Shown: positions 41,349-50,404, counted from the stretch's first letter. The stretch is DNA of 64,000 bases from Curtobacterium sp. VKM Ac-1395 (GCF_015350975.1 NZ_JADKRX010000003.1:564496-628495); one strand, 5' to 3'. Notes: generated from the letters alone by a model not told the origin. Made by a program: numbers and translations.

Positions 41349-43220
41349 CTACACCCCGAGCTGCTCCGCGATCTCGAGCCAGCGTTCCTCGAGCTGCTCG
41401 ATCTCGGCCTCGAGCGCGCCGAGCTTCGCCTGCAGCTCCCCCAGCCCGGCGTAGTCCGACTGGTCGTGCGCCGCGAACAGGTCGAGCATGGTCTGCCGGT
41501 CAACCCCCAACCGGGCGATCCTGCGGTCGAGCGCCGACATCTCCTTCTCCACCGTCCGTCGCTCCGACCCCGACAACCCGGACGCAGCAGCAGCGGACCC
41601 GGCCCCGTGCCCTGCACCCGACCCCGAGGCGGCGGCGCCGGACCCCGACCCGGCCGTGTCGGGCCTCCCGGCCGTGGCGGCGGCAGCCGCAGACGCGGTC
41701 CCACCACCGGTGCCGGCCGCGCGCAGCCGCATGTACTCGTCGACGCCGCCCGGCAGGTGCCGGAGGTGACCGCCGAGGACGGCGTACTGCTGGTCGGTGA
41801 CCCGCTCGAGCAGGTACCGGTCGTGCGAGACGACGAGCAGGGTGCCGGGCCAGGTGTCGAGGAGGTCCTCCATCGCGGCGAGCATGTCCGTGTCGAGGTC
41901 GTTCGTCGGCTCGTCGAGGATGAGCAGGTTCGGCTCGTCGAGCAGGATGAGCATGAGCTGCAGGCGGCGCTTCTGCCCACCGGACAGGTCCTTCACCGGG
42001 GTGGAGAGCTGCTCGGCCGTGAAGCCCAGGCGCTCCAGGAGCTGCGACGGGGTCATCTCCTTGCCGTCGGCGACGTAGCTGGTCTTCTTGCGGGCGACGA
42101 CCTCGCGGACGCGGTCGTTCGCGAACTGCGCCAGGTCCGCGAGCTGCTGGTCGAGCACCGCCACCTGGACGGTCTTGCCGGTCTTCACCCGGCCCGCGGT
42201 CGGCTGGAGGCGCCCCGCGATGAGCGCGAGCAGCGTCGACTTGCCCGCACCGTTCGGCCCCAGGATCCCGGTCCGCTCACCCGGGGCGATGCGCCACTCG
42301 ATGCTGCGGATGGTCGGCTCGTCGGCGCCCGGGAAGGTCAGGCCGACGTCGAGCAGGTCCACGACGTCCTTGCCGAGTCGCGCCGTCGCGGTCTTCGCCA
42401 GCGCGACGCCGTCGCGGATCGGCGGGATGTCGTCGATCAGGGCGTTCGCCGCGTCGATGCGGAACTTCGGCTTGCTCGTGCGGGCCGGCGCACCGCGGCG
42501 CAGCCATGCGAGCTCCTTGCGCGCCAGGTTCTGCCGACGCTGCTCGCTCGTGGCCGCCTGCCGGTCACGCTCGACGCGCTGCAGGATGTAGGCCGCGTAG
42601 CCACCCTCGAAGGGCTCGACGATGCCGTCGTGGACCTCCCACGTGTCGGTCGACACCGCGTCGAGGAACCACCGGTCGTGCGTCACGACGACGAGGCCGC
42701 CCTGGTTCGCCGGCCAGCGCCGGTTGATGTGCTCCGCCAGCCACTGGATGCCCTCGACGTCCAGGTGGTTGGTCGGTTCGTCGAGGAACAGCACGTCCCA
42801 GTCGCCGACCAGCAGCCGGGCGAGCGCCACCCGCCGACGCTGTCCACCCGACAGGTCGTCGACCGTGACGTCCCACGGGATGTCCGACACGAGTCCGCCG
42901 ATCACGTCGCGGATCTTCGGGTCGCCCGCCCACTCGTGCTCCGCGCGGTCGCCGACGACCACGCTGCCGACGGTCTCGCCCGAAGGCAGCTCGTCGCGCT
43001 GGTCGAGCGAGCCCACGGTCACCCCACGGCGGTGCGTCACACGGCCGGTGTCCGGGTCGAGGCGCTTCGACAGCAGGCTCAGGAGCGTCGACTTGCCGTC
43101 GCCGTTCCGGCCGACCACGCCGATGCGGTCACCCTCGTCGATGCCGATGGTGACGCTGTCGAAGACGGTACGGGTGGGGAACTCGAGATGCAGGTTCTCG
43201 GCGCCGAGGAGATGTGCCAC
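41349..43220 (-). CDS. ABC-F family ATP-binding protein
   Basis: A 623-residue soluble protein with two ABC ATPase domains and no membrane part, as in ABC-F translation factors (Uup/EttA-like). First domain: Walker A 'GRNGDGKST' (about 39-47), signature 'LSGGQRRRVALARLL'. Second domain: 'GPNGAGKST', 'LSGGQKRRLQLMLIL'. They are joined by the linker with 'RVERDRQAATSEQRRQNLA'. A Gly/Ala/Ser-rich linker of about 60 residues precedes a C-terminal coiled coil, as in Uup-type members. GTG start. ABC-F proteins act on the ribosome; some protect against antibiotics, which cannot be decided here. Confidence 0.9.
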   Translation of the reverse strand: MAHLLGAENLHLEFPTRTVFDSVTIGIDEGDRIGVVGRNGDGKSTLLSLLSKRLDPDTGRVTHRRGVTVGSLDQRDELPSGETVGSVVVGDRAEHEWAGDPKIRDVIGGLVSDIPWDVTVDDLSGGQRRRVALARLLVGDWDVLFLDEPTNHLDVEGIQWLAEHINRRWPANQGGLVVVTHDRWFLDAVSTDTWEVHDGIVEPFEGGYAAYILQRVERDRQAATSEQRRQNLARKELAWLRRGAPARTSKPKFRIDAANALIDDIPPIRDGVALAKTATARLGKDVVDLLDVGLTFPGADEPTIRSIEWRIAPGERTGILGPNGAGKSTLLALIAGRLQPTAGRVKTGKTVQVAVLDQQLADLAQFANDRVREVVARKKTSYVADGKEMTPSQLLERLGFTAEQLSTPVKDLSGGQKRRLQLMLILLDEPNLLILDEPTNDLDTDMLAAMEDLLDTWPGTLLVVSHDRYLLERVTDQQYAVLGGHLRHLPGGVDEYMRLRAAGTGGGTASAAAAATAGRPDTAGSGSGAAASGSGAGHGAGSAAAASGLSGSERRTVEKEMSALDRRIARLGVDRQTMLDLFAAHDQSDYAGLGELQAKLGALEAEIEQLEERWLEIAEQLGV

Positions 43221-43430
43221 CCGTCAAGGGTAGGTGGTGCAGGGGCGGGGTCGGCGCGAGGGCGGGGTCGGTCTGCGCGGACTCCGGCTTGTGCGGGCTG
43301 CGGCTGGTGCGAGGTTGCCCACACCGTGCGAGGTCGTGCCCCCGCACGGGGCGACCAAGCTCGCACCGGGCGACTGTGCGCGCACCGTGCGGCCCACACG
43401 TGGTCCTGCCCGCCAGCCGGGAGGCTCGGC

Positions 43431-44117
43431 TCAGCTCCCCGACGCCGGCTCGCCTCCGTCTCGCGGGTGCGCTGCGAGGAAGGCGCGCAGACGGCGACGC
43501 TGACGGACGGCTGAGGCCACTCCGACCACCCAGAGGACCGCGAGGCCGAGATGGACGGCCCCGGTCCACTCCCCCCAGCCCACGGCCACCTGCCCGATCG
43601 AGAAGGGCAGCAGTCCGCTGATGAGAAAGAGCGTCCATCCGGTCTGGCTGATGCGCGTCACGGCGAGACGACGGAGGCTCGACCTGCGGGCCGGGTCCTC
43701 CTGCGCGCGGCCACGGACCACGTCGTTGATCGCCCGTCGTTGCGCTCGAGGCAGCTCCTGGGTCGGCTCCCGCCACGACCAACGGGTGCCACCGCGCCGG
43801 ATGAGCACGACGACGCCGACCGCCCAGACCACCACCGCGACGACGAATGCAGCGATGCCGATGACCCCTCGAACGGTCGACACCGAGGTGGTCGCGGACC
43901 GATCGACGTCGCCCGGCAAGACCGTCGCGGTCACCCATCCGGCGGCGAGGCCCAGGATCACGAGGGCGACGGTAGCCCAGAGCAAGAGACGGACTCGACC
44001 ACGATCTGGCCGTCGGGGCTCACCGTCCTCGGTGAGGTTGCCGTCGAGGCGGCGGTCGATCGCGTCCCACTGCTCGTCGCTGACGATGTCGGTGGCGTAG
44101 GTGGTCTCGGTGGTCAT
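43431..44117 (-). CDS. Hypothetical membrane protein
   Basis: A 228-residue protein with four hydrophobic segments in two pairs (about residues 45-65, 85-105, 165-185, 190-205) separated by a basic cytoplasmic loop ('ELPRAQRRAINDVVRGRAQE'). This layout, and the loop motif 'R..QRRAI..VV.GRA', matches the interrupted gene at 44688, so the two look like distant paralogues. The ATG at 44117 follows the PLDc-like gene by 7 bases. Function unknown. Confidence 0.65.
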   Translation of the reverse strand: MTTETTYATDIVSDEQWDAIDRRLDGNLTEDGEPRRPDRGRVRLLLWATVALVILGLAAGWVTATVLPGDVDRSATTSVSTVRGVIGIAAFVVAVVVWAVGVVVLIRRGGTRWSWREPTQELPRAQRRAINDVVRGRAQEDPARRSSLRRLAVTRISQTGWTLFLISGLLPFSIGQVAVGWGEWTGAVHLGLAVLWVVGVASAVRQRRRLRAFLAAHPRDGGEPASGS

Positions 44118-44124
44118 GGGCAGG

Positions 44125-44523
44125 TCAGAGCGACGAGGCGGTGTCGCCCTCGCCCGCAGCTTCCTTCGCGCGCTTGAGCCGGGCCTTGGCCTCCCAGAAC
44201 TCGATCTCGCGGTCGAGTTCGGCGAGCTCCTGCTCGGTCGTCGTCACGCGGCGGTCGCCGTGCGCTGCTCGTGCGTGCCCGAGGGTGGGGTGTCGGTCCT
44301 CGTGGCGGTTCGGCTCGATGTACCGGCCGTGGTTGCGGGGACCGGGAGCCCAGTCGTGTCCGATCGCGAACCACACGACGCTGCCGACGACGGGCACCAG
44401 CACGACGAGGATGACCCACGCGATCTTCGGCAGCCCGCGGATCTGGTCGTCCGTCTTCGTGAGGATGTCGATCAGTGCGAACACCAACAGCACGATGGTG
44501 ACCCCGGACAACAGCACGCTCAT
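44125..44523 (-). CDS. PLD nuclease N-terminal (PLDc_N) domain membrane protein
   Basis: A 132-residue protein with two N-terminal transmembrane helices and the PLDc_N signature ('ALIDIL', 'LPKIAWVILVVLVPVVGSVV'). After it comes a charged cytoplasmic tail with a short coiled coil ('ELAELDREIEFWEAKARLKR') of the kind seen in SHOCT-like tails. The role is unknown; such proteins may be anchors. It is 7 bases upstream of the membrane protein at 44117 and shares its transcript. Confidence 0.8.
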   Translation of the reverse strand: MSVLLSGVTIVLLVFALIDILTKTDDQIRGLPKIAWVILVVLVPVVGSVVWFAIGHDWAPGPRNHGRYIEPNRHEDRHPTLGHARAAHGDRRVTTTEQELAELDREIEFWEAKARLKRAKEAAGEGDTASSL

Positions 44524-44687
44524 GACGTCGAATCCTATGGATCAGCGGTGAACGACGCCACGCTCCCCTTCGCGGGGTGCGGTTCCCCGCGGCGAGCCCT
44601 GCGGAGTTCTCAGGAACGCAGGCCCCGGCGGCGGAGGTAGCGCTCGGCGAGCCGGAGATCCCGCCATGCCACCAGCAGCAGCACGAA

Positions 44688-45275
44688 TCACAGGACCGTC
44701 ACCCCGGCCCAGACCGGCCACAGGCCGCCCATGCCGACCATGCCGACCGTGCTGCTCGCGAACGCCATGGTGACCCCAGCCTGGAACCGGACGTCTCGTC
44801 CCTCGGCTCGCAGGATCGCGACCGCGTCGACCACCGTCACGCGGTCGTCAGGCGCTTCGGCGCGGCCGTTGACGGCTCGGTGGACGGCCTGCCGCTCACG
44901 TGGTGTGAGCGGCGCCACGACGACGTCGGCATCGACGGGGGCAGCACGGTGGCTCCGTCGAAGGGCCAGGACACGGGCCAGCCGAACGGCGCCGACCACC
45001 ACGGCGAGGAGCAGGAAGACGACGGCCATCAGCATCCGAGTGGCAGCGGGAACCGGCAGGGCGAGCGTCACCCCGACCAGCCCGAGCACGGCCGTCGTGG
45101 CCAGGACCACGGCGCTCGCTGCTCGGAGTCGATCCCGGCCGAGCGGGAGCGCCAGGACCTGGTCCGCGAGGCCCGCCGCCGCAGCCCAGCGCGCGGTCGC
45201 GGCTTCCACGGCGTCGGTGTTCGTCTGTGCGCCGGGGACCCCGTGTTCGGCGGTCGCTCCGTGATCGACGGTCAC
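44688..45275 (-). CDS. Hypothetical membrane protein, cut short by an in-frame TGA
   Basis: A 195-residue protein with four hydrophobic segments and the cytoplasmic loop 'PRERQAVHRAVNGRAEAP'. It is coupled to moaE by a GTGA overlap. Reading through the TGA at 44688-44690, the frame continues with 'FVLLLVAWRDLRLAERYLRR' to a second TGA at 44610. This extension completes a membrane helix plus a basic amphipathic end like that of the paralogue at 43431. The truncation therefore looks like a recent nonsense mutation or a sequencing error. Function unknown. Confidence 0.6.
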   Translation of the reverse strand: MTVDHGATAEHGVPGAQTNTDAVEAATARWAAAAGLADQVLALPLGRDRLRAASAVVLATTAVLGLVGVTLALPVPAATRMLMAVVFLLLAVVVGAVRLARVLALRRSHRAAPVDADVVVAPLTPRERQAVHRAVNGRAEAPDDRVTVVDAVAILRAEGRDVRFQAGVTMAFASSTVGMVGMGGLWPVWAGVTVL

Positions 45276-45715
45276 AGGGACGCGACCCACTCGTCGGAAC
45301 CGTCGGCGAACCGCTGGTGCTTCCAGATCGGGGTGCGCTCCTTCACCACGTCGATGAGCGCGGCGCAGGCGGTGAAGGCGTCCGCCCGGTGTGATGACGA
45401 CACGGCCGCGGCGAGTGCGATGTCCCCGACGACGAGCGCCCCCACGCGGTGCAGGACCGCGACGCGCACCCCGGGGTGGTCGGCGGCGATCGTCCGGGCG
45501 ACCTCGGCGATGACGCTGCCGGCGCTCGGGTGCTGTTCGTAGTTGAGTGCGGTGACGCCCTTGCCGCCGTCGTGGTCACGCACCACGCCAGCGAAGGTCA
45601 CGACGGCGCCGTCCTGGTCCGTGGCGACGACCGCGGCGACCTCGTCCACGGAGATCACCCGGTCGACGACGTCGGCGACGACCACGCGGTCGGCAGCACC
45701 ATCGCCCGCGGTCAC
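45272..45715 (-). CDS. moaE: Molybdopterin synthase large subunit MoaE
   Basis: A 147-residue MoaE, the catalytic subunit of molybdopterin synthase that adds dithiolene sulfur to cyclic pyranopterin with MoaD. Family blocks 'GAVVTFAGVVRDHDGGKGV', 'LNYEQHPSAG', 'VLHRVGALVVGDIALAAAVS' and 'KERTPIWKHQRFADGSDEWV' are all present, including the conserved Lys pair. MoaD and MoaA are not in this window. GTG start overlaps the mog stop by four bases. Confidence 0.94.
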   Translation of the reverse strand: MTAGDGAADRVVVADVVDRVISVDEVAAVVATDQDGAVVTFAGVVRDHDGGKGVTALNYEQHPSAGSVIAEVARTIAADHPGVRVAVLHRVGALVVGDIALAAAVSSSHRADAFTACAALIDVVKERTPIWKHQRFADGSDEWVASL

Positions 45716-46218
45716 GACGCGCTCCGGGGGGCGTGACCCTCGCCGTGCAGCTGGGCGAGGAGGTGGTCGAGGAGTCCGTCGAGGACGTCGAGCCCGTCGG
45801 ACATCCCACCGCGGGACCCGGGCAGCGTGATGACGAACGCGCCGCCCGCGATGCCGGCGACCCCGCGACTCAGCAGTGCGGTGGGCCCAGCGCCGGCGAG
45901 GCCCCGGCGCCGGATCTCCTCGACGATCCCGGGGAGCTGCAGGTCGAGCAGCGGTGCCACGGCCTCGGGCGTGCGGTCGGTGGGCGTGACGCCGGTGCCG
46001 CCGGTGGTGATGACCACGCGGGCCTCCGCGAGGAGCTCGCTCGTGACGGTCTCGGCGACCGGACCGCCGTCGGCGACGATGACCGGCTCGGGGACCGCGA
46101 AGTCGTGGTCGCGGAGCCAGGCCGCGATGACGGGGCCCGTGCGGTCGAGGGCGGGGTCGGCCGCTGCCTGGGTGGACACGACGACGACCGCGGCTCGGCC
46201 TCTGCTGAGCAGGTTCAT
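45712..46218 (-). CDS. mog: Molybdopterin adenylyltransferase (MogA/MoaB)
   Basis: A 168-residue MoaB/Mog-like protein that adenylates molybdopterin before metal insertion. The conserved 'VVITTGGTGVTPTDRTPEAV' is the key motif and 'GVAGIAGGAFVITLPGSRGG' closes the active site. It stands between moaC and moaE with 4-base overlaps on both sides, in one operon. Confidence 0.93.
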   Translation of the reverse strand: MNLLSRGRAAVVVVSTQAAADPALDRTGPVIAAWLRDHDFAVPEPVIVADGGPVAETVTSELLAEARVVITTGGTGVTPTDRTPEAVAPLLDLQLPGIVEEIRRRGLAGAGPTALLSRGVAGIAGGAFVITLPGSRGGMSDGLDVLDGLLDHLLAQLHGEGHAPRSAS

Positions 46219-46718
46219 CGTGCGCTCCAGTCCCCGGACCGGCCGCCGTGCTTCTCGAGCACGCGGACGTCCGTGATCGTGGCGGTGCGGTCGACCGCCT
46301 TGACCATGTCGTACACCGTGAGGGCGCCGACGCTCGCGCCCGTCAGGGCCTCCATCTCGACGCCGGTGCGCGACGTGGTGCGGACGGAGACCTCGACGAC
46401 CACGCGGTCACCGGCGCCGGTGATGTCGACCTGGACGCCGGCGATGGGAAGCGGATGGCACAGCGGGATGAGGTCCGAGGTCTTCTTCACCGCCATGATC
46501 GCCGCGATCCGGGCGGTGCCGATGACCTCGCCCTTGGGCAACGAGCCGTCGAGGATGCGCTCGACGACGTCCGGACGGGTGACGAGCGTCGCCGTGGCCG
46601 TGGCCGAGCGGTCGGTGACGTCCTTCGCGGAGACGTCGACCATGTGGGCGCTGCCGTCCGCACGGACGTGGGACAGGTCGTCGGACGCCGCCCTGGAGGC
46701 GGTGGTGTCGTCGGTCAT
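46215..46718 (-). CDS. moaC: Cyclic pyranopterin monophosphate synthase MoaC
   Basis: A 167-residue MoaC, converting the MoaA product to cyclic pyranopterin monophosphate. The N-terminal 'HMVDVSAKDVTDRSATATA' and the catalytic 'IPLCHPLPIAG' are textbook, followed by 'TGVEMEALTGASVGALTVYD' and the final 'VLEKHGGRSGDW'. ATG overlaps the moeA stop by four bases. Confidence 0.96.
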   Translation of the reverse strand: MTDDTTASRAASDDLSHVRADGSAHMVDVSAKDVTDRSATATATLVTRPDVVERILDGSLPKGEVIGTARIAAIMAVKKTSDLIPLCHPLPIAGVQVDITGAGDRVVVEVSVRTTSRTGVEMEALTGASVGALTVYDMVKAVDRTATITDVRVLEKHGGRSGDWSAR

Positions 46719-47989
46719 CGGAGGCTCCAGACGGTCAGGTGGTCGCCGGGTTCCACGGCCGCGGTGCCGACGGGCACGTGCACCAGGTGGGTGGCGTCGG
46801 CGTAGTGGGCGAGGAGGTGCGAGGACGGACCGCCGACGAAGTGCACGGCGCCGTCCTGGACGCGGCCGCGCCGGACCTGGTGCTTGCCCTCCGGCGACAC
46901 GGCGGCTTCCGCCGCCGGCAGCACCTGTGACGTCCGCGACTCGGGCATCCGGGCGGCGCGGGCGAGCAGCGGGCGGAGGAAGACCTCGAACGAGACCAGC
47001 GCCGACACCGGGTTGCCCGGGAAGGAGACGACCGGCACGGGCCGCCCGGCGATCGACACGGTGCCGGAGGCCTGCGGACCACCCGGTTGCATCGCCACCG
47101 GGGTCACGGCGAGACCGCGGGGCTCGAGCGCCTGGCGGACGACCTCGTACGCCCCGGCACTGATCCCGCCGGTCGTGAGCACGAGGTCCGCCCAGTCCCC
47201 CACGGCGGCGTCGAGTGCGGCGAGGAAGCGCGGTTCGTCGTCGGGCACGCGCGCGATCCGGGACTCGACCCCGACCTCGGCGAGCGCCGCCCGCAGTGCG
47301 ATGCCGTTGGCGTCGTTGATGGCGGCACCGGTGTCAGCAGCGTCACCGGCGCCACCAGCATCTGAGAGTCCGGACAACTCGGAGCCGGTCGACACGACGA
47401 GCACCCGTGGCCGTCGGACCAGCTCGACCCGCGCGACGCCAGCAGCGGCGAGCGCCCCGAGCACGGCCGGTGTCAACGCCGCCCCTACCGCGACGACCGG
47501 TGCCCCGAGTGCCAGGTCGGACCCGGTGGTGCGCAGGAAGGTCCCCGGAGCCAGATCAGCGGGCACGTCCACGGTGGTCAGGCTCAGCGCCGCGGGGAAC
47601 GCGCCGGGCTCGGTGGCCTCGACCGGGAACACGGCGTCCGCGCCGTCGGGGATGCGCGCACCGGTCATGATCGGGGCCGCGGTGCCGGGATCGAGCGGCA
47701 CCGGGACGACGCCGGCCGGGATCGGCTCCACGACGCGCAGCGTCGAGCCGGCGTCGGCGGCGCGGACCGCGAAGCCGTCCATCTGGCTGTTGTCGAACGG
47801 TGGGAGCGGCATCGGTGAGCCGACGGCCCGTCCGACCACGCGGTACCCGTGTCCCGCGCCGGTGTCGGCAGCGAGGTCGTCCACGAGCACGGCCTCCAGG
47901 CTGTCGTCCCCGACCACGTCTGCCAGCGTGTGCAGCGCGGGTGCGACGAGGGCTTCCAGCTCGCGCTGGTGCTGACCGATCGTTCGCAC
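46715..47989 (-). CDS. moeA: Molybdopterin molybdenumtransferase MoeA
   Basis: A 424-residue MoeA, inserting molybdenum into adenylated molybdopterin. 'PLPPFDNSQMDGFAVRAAD' and 'PIMTGARIPDGADAVFPVE' mark the first domains, 'LTTGGISAGAYEVVRQAL' the MoCF-like domain and 'VVSFPGNPVSALVSFE' the fourth. The GTG at 47989 has GGAGG five bases upstream. First gene of the cofactor operon moeA-moaC-mog-moaE. No molybdenum-cofactor riboswitch was recognised upstream. Confidence 0.95.
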   Translation of the reverse strand: MRTIGQHQRELEALVAPALHTLADVVGDDSLEAVLVDDLAADTGAGHGYRVVGRAVGSPMPLPPFDNSQMDGFAVRAADAGSTLRVVEPIPAGVVPVPLDPGTAAPIMTGARIPDGADAVFPVEATEPGAFPAALSLTTVDVPADLAPGTFLRTTGSDLALGAPVVAVGAALTPAVLGALAAAGVARVELVRRPRVLVVSTGSELSGLSDAGGAGDAADTGAAINDANGIALRAALAEVGVESRIARVPDDEPRFLAALDAAVGDWADLVLTTGGISAGAYEVVRQALEPRGLAVTPVAMQPGGPQASGTVSIAGRPVPVVSFPGNPVSALVSFEVFLRPLLARAARMPESRTSQVLPAAEAAVSPEGKHQVRRGRVQDGAVHFVGGPSSHLLAHYADATHLVHVPVGTAAVEPGDHLTVWSLR

Positions 47990-48083
47990 GGCTGCCTCCG
48001 AAGGACTCGATGCAGCCCACGCGGGCTGCCTGTCAGTAGCGTAACCAGCGCGCTCGGCGCACCCCTGACGATCCGGAGGACCT

Positions 48084-48929
48084 GTGGAGAACGACGTGAC
48101 CGCGAACATCGGTGTGATCGGAGGCTCCGGCCTCTACGAGCTCTTCGCACCGGGCACCGCAGACGAGATCGACGTCCCGACGCCGTTCGGGGCGACCTCG
48201 TCCCCCATCACGGTCGGCACGATGGCGGGGAAGCGCGTCGCCTTCCTGACGCGGCACGGGCGGGAGCACTCCGTCGCGCCGCACCGCATCAACCACCGCG
48301 CGAACCTGTGGGCGCTCCGCTCCCTCGGCGTCCGAGCGATCGTGTCGTCGAGCGCCGTCGGCGGCCTGCACCCCGACTACGCACCCGGCACGTTCGTCGT
48401 GACCGACCAGCTCATCGACCGCACCTGGGGCCGATCGGACACGTTCTTCGAGGACGCCGTGCAGCACCTCTCCTTCGCCGACCCCTTCGACCCGGTGCTC
48501 CGCCGGGCAGCGGTCGACGCGGTCGCGGGCCTCGACGTCCCGTTCCGCCCGACCGGCACGTGCGTCGTCATCCAGGGCCCCCGCTTCTCCACCCGCGCGG
48601 AGTCGGTCTGGCTGCGCGAGGCCGGCGGCCACACGATCAACATGACGATGACGCCCGAGGTGCCGCTCGCGGCGGAGCTCGGCATCGGGACCGTGAACCT
48701 GTCGTTCGTCACCGACGCCGACGCCGGGTTGGCGCCGACGGAGGACGAGGCCGCAGCAGCGTCGGAGGCCCCGGTCTCGCACGCGATGGTGATGGAGCGG
48801 CTCGCCCACGCGAACGAGGTCATCGTCCGCGCCATCGGATCGATCGTCGCCGCGGTCCCCGACGACTACGCACCGCGCGAGCTCGTCCCCGCGGCGGCCA
48901 GCGCGAGCATCATGGCGGTCAGCGCGTGA
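48084..48929 (+). CDS. mtnP: S-methyl-5'-thioadenosine / purine nucleoside phosphorylase
   Basis: A 281-residue phosphorylase of the PNP/MTAP family. 'GVIGGSGLYELF' opens it, followed by 'FLTRHGREHSVAPHRINHRA' (phosphate and substrate binding), 'VQGPRFSTRAE'-type loop ('VIQGPRFSTRAESVWLREAG') and 'HTINMTMTPEVPLAAELGI'. It splits methylthioadenosine (or a 6-oxopurine nucleoside) with phosphate. Which of the two is not certain from sequence. GTG at 48084 follows GGAGG. Its stop overlaps the epimerase start. Confidence 0.85.
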   Translation: MENDVTANIGVIGGSGLYELFAPGTADEIDVPTPFGATSSPITVGTMAGKRVAFLTRHGREHSVAPHRINHRANLWALRSLGVRAIVSSSAVGGLHPDYAPGTFVVTDQLIDRTWGRSDTFFEDAVQHLSFADPFDPVLRRAAVDAVAGLDVPFRPTGTCVVIQGPRFSTRAESVWLREAGGHTINMTMTPEVPLAAELGIGTVNLSFVTDADAGLAPTEDEAAAASEAPVSHAMVMERLAHANEVIVRAIGSIVAAVPDDYAPRELVPAAASASIMAVSA

Positions 48930-50008
48930 GCCGCCTGCTGGTCACGGGCGGTGCGGGCTTCATCGGTTCCGCGATCGTCCGTCGTGCCCTCGCCGACGGC
49001 CACGAGGTGCGCGTGCTCGACTCCCTCCGCACCGACGTGCACGGGGGCGTCGACGGTGGTGTCGCTGCGGTCGCGGCCGACCACCAGGCGCGCGGCGTCG
49101 AGTTCATCCAGGGCGACGTGCGCGACCGGGTGGCGCTCGAGGCCGCCCTCGACGGCATCGACGTCGTCTGCCACCAGGCCGCGAAGGTCGGGCTCGGCGT
49201 CGACTTCCAGGACGCCCCCGACTACGTCTCGAGCAACGACGCCGGCACCGCGTGCGTCCTGGCAGGGATGGACCGGCTCCACATCCTCCGACTGGTCGTC
49301 GCGAGCTCGATGGTCGTCTACGGCGAGGGTGCTTACGCCACCTCGACCGGCTCACCGATGCGACCGCCAGCCCGCCGCCGCGAGGACCTCGACGCCGGGC
49401 GCTTCGACCCGATCGGTCCGGATGGGCAGCCGCTCGTCCCCGGGCTGATCGACGAGTCCGCCGCGCTCGACCCGCGGAACGTCTACGCGCAGACGAAGGT
49501 CGCGCAGGAGCACCTGGCCTCCTCGTGGGCGCGGGCGACCGGCGGCCGGGCGATCGCGCTCCGCTACCACAACGTCTACGGACCGGGCATGCCGGCGAAC
49601 ACGCCCTACGCGGGGGTCGCATCGCTGTTCCGCAGTGCGATCGCCCGCGGCGAGGCCCCCCGGGTCTTCGAGGACGGCGCCCAGCGTCGCGACTTCGTGC
49701 ACGTGGACGACGTCGCCGGGGCGAACCTGGCCTCCATCGGCGCGACCGAGACCATGCCTGCCGACTCCTTCCGGGCGTACAACGTGGGGTCGGGCACGGT
49801 GCACACGATCGGCGACATGGCCGCGGCGATCGCCGGGACCGCGGGGTTCGAGCCCGTCGTGACCGGGGAGTACCGGCTCGGCGACGTGCGGCACGTCACG
49901 GCGTCGTCGGCGCGCATCGCGGACGAACTCGGATGGCGCGCAGAGGTCGACTTCGAGCGCGGGATGCGGGAGTTCGCGGACGCGCCGCTCCGGGCAGCGG
50001 TGGGCTGA
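48926..50008 (+). CDS. NAD-dependent sugar epimerase/dehydratase
   Basis: A 360-residue extended short-chain dehydrogenase acting on nucleotide sugars. N-terminal 'LLVTGGAGFIGSAIVRRALA', 'VVASSMVVYGEGAY' with catalytic Ser and 'VYAQTKVAQEHLASSW' (Tyr-x3-Lys) are visible. It begins a group epimerase, GT2 glycosyltransferase, DUF2064 and SAM methyltransferase that recurs together in actinobacteria and probably builds a sugar-modified product. GTG start overlaps the phosphorylase stop. Substrate unknown. Confidence 0.88.
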   Translation: MSRLLVTGGAGFIGSAIVRRALADGHEVRVLDSLRTDVHGGVDGGVAAVAADHQARGVEFIQGDVRDRVALEAALDGIDVVCHQAAKVGLGVDFQDAPDYVSSNDAGTACVLAGMDRLHILRLVVASSMVVYGEGAYATSTGSPMRPPARRREDLDAGRFDPIGPDGQPLVPGLIDESAALDPRNVYAQTKVAQEHLASSWARATGGRAIALRYHNVYGPGMPANTPYAGVASLFRSAIARGEAPRVFEDGAQRRDFVHVDDVAGANLASIGATETMPADSFRAYNVGSGTVHTIGDMAAAIAGTAGFEPVVTGEYRLGDVRHVTASSARIADELGWRAEVDFERGMREFADAPLRAAVG

Positions 50009-50041
50009 CCGGGCGGTCGACGTCGATCGTCGGTGCTGACC

Positions 50042-50089
50042 GGTCACGGTCCGGCGCTGCCGAGTGGTCACGGTCCGGCGCTGCCGAGT
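50042..50089. repeat. 24-bp tandem repeat, two copies
   Basis: Unit GGTCACGGTCCGGCGCTGCC plus GAGT, repeated exactly twice back to back, then a partial third beginning GGTC. Confidence 0.9.
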
Positions 50090-50159
50090 GGTCCCGACAC
50101 CCCGTGTGCCGACGGCCGACCGGTCACGAATCGTCGTTCGCCGGGCGCCCAACCGACGG

Positions 50160-50230
50160 TTCGCGACCGCTCGACGAACCTGAGCGGGGCGTCGCGACCG
50201 CTCGACGAACCTGAGCGGGGCGTCGCGACC
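50160..50230. repeat. 31-bp tandem repeat, two and a third copies
   Basis: Units of 31 bases containing GTCGCGACCGCTCGACGAAC then CTGAGCGGGGC, at 50160-50190 and 50191-50221, with a partial third (50222-50230). Each unit includes a short stem CCGCTC / GAGCGG that could fold. The period is not a multiple of three. Confidence 0.9.
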
Positions 50231-50404
50231 ACTCGGCGCGACCCTCAGGAGCGCCTCCACCTGGGGCACGCACGACCCCGGCCGCTTTGCGCGTCCCCCG
50301 GAGACGGGGTGGGGTGGACCGGGCATTCGCAGCCACGATCGGGTTGCCTGGTGTGCATGGCAACGTCGACCAACCGAAACAGCTCCTCGCACCGAATGGT
50401 GGGC

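Larger units (their letters stand above)
50009..50404. other. Repeat-bearing intergenic region
   Basis: About 400 bases between the epimerase and the GT2 gene, carrying two separate tandem repeats (50042-50089 and 50160-50230) and no supportable gene. A promoter for the GT2 operon should lie in its right third. Earlier in-frame starts for the GT2 gene fall here (50357, 50396). Confidence 0.6.

Noticed and set aside
47990..48083. Molybdenum-cofactor riboswitch before moeA
   Set aside because: The gap to the divergent gene is under 100 bases and shows no recognisable Moco RNA fold.
50009..50230. CRISPR array at the tandem repeats
   Set aside because: Units are directly adjacent without spacers and only two copies exist; no cas gene is nearby.
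50033..50404. Long N-terminal extension of the GT2 gene through the repeats
   Set aside because: The frame is open, but the translation lacks conservation, includes a 31-base repeat that would break its periodicity, and the GT-A domain begins at 50405.
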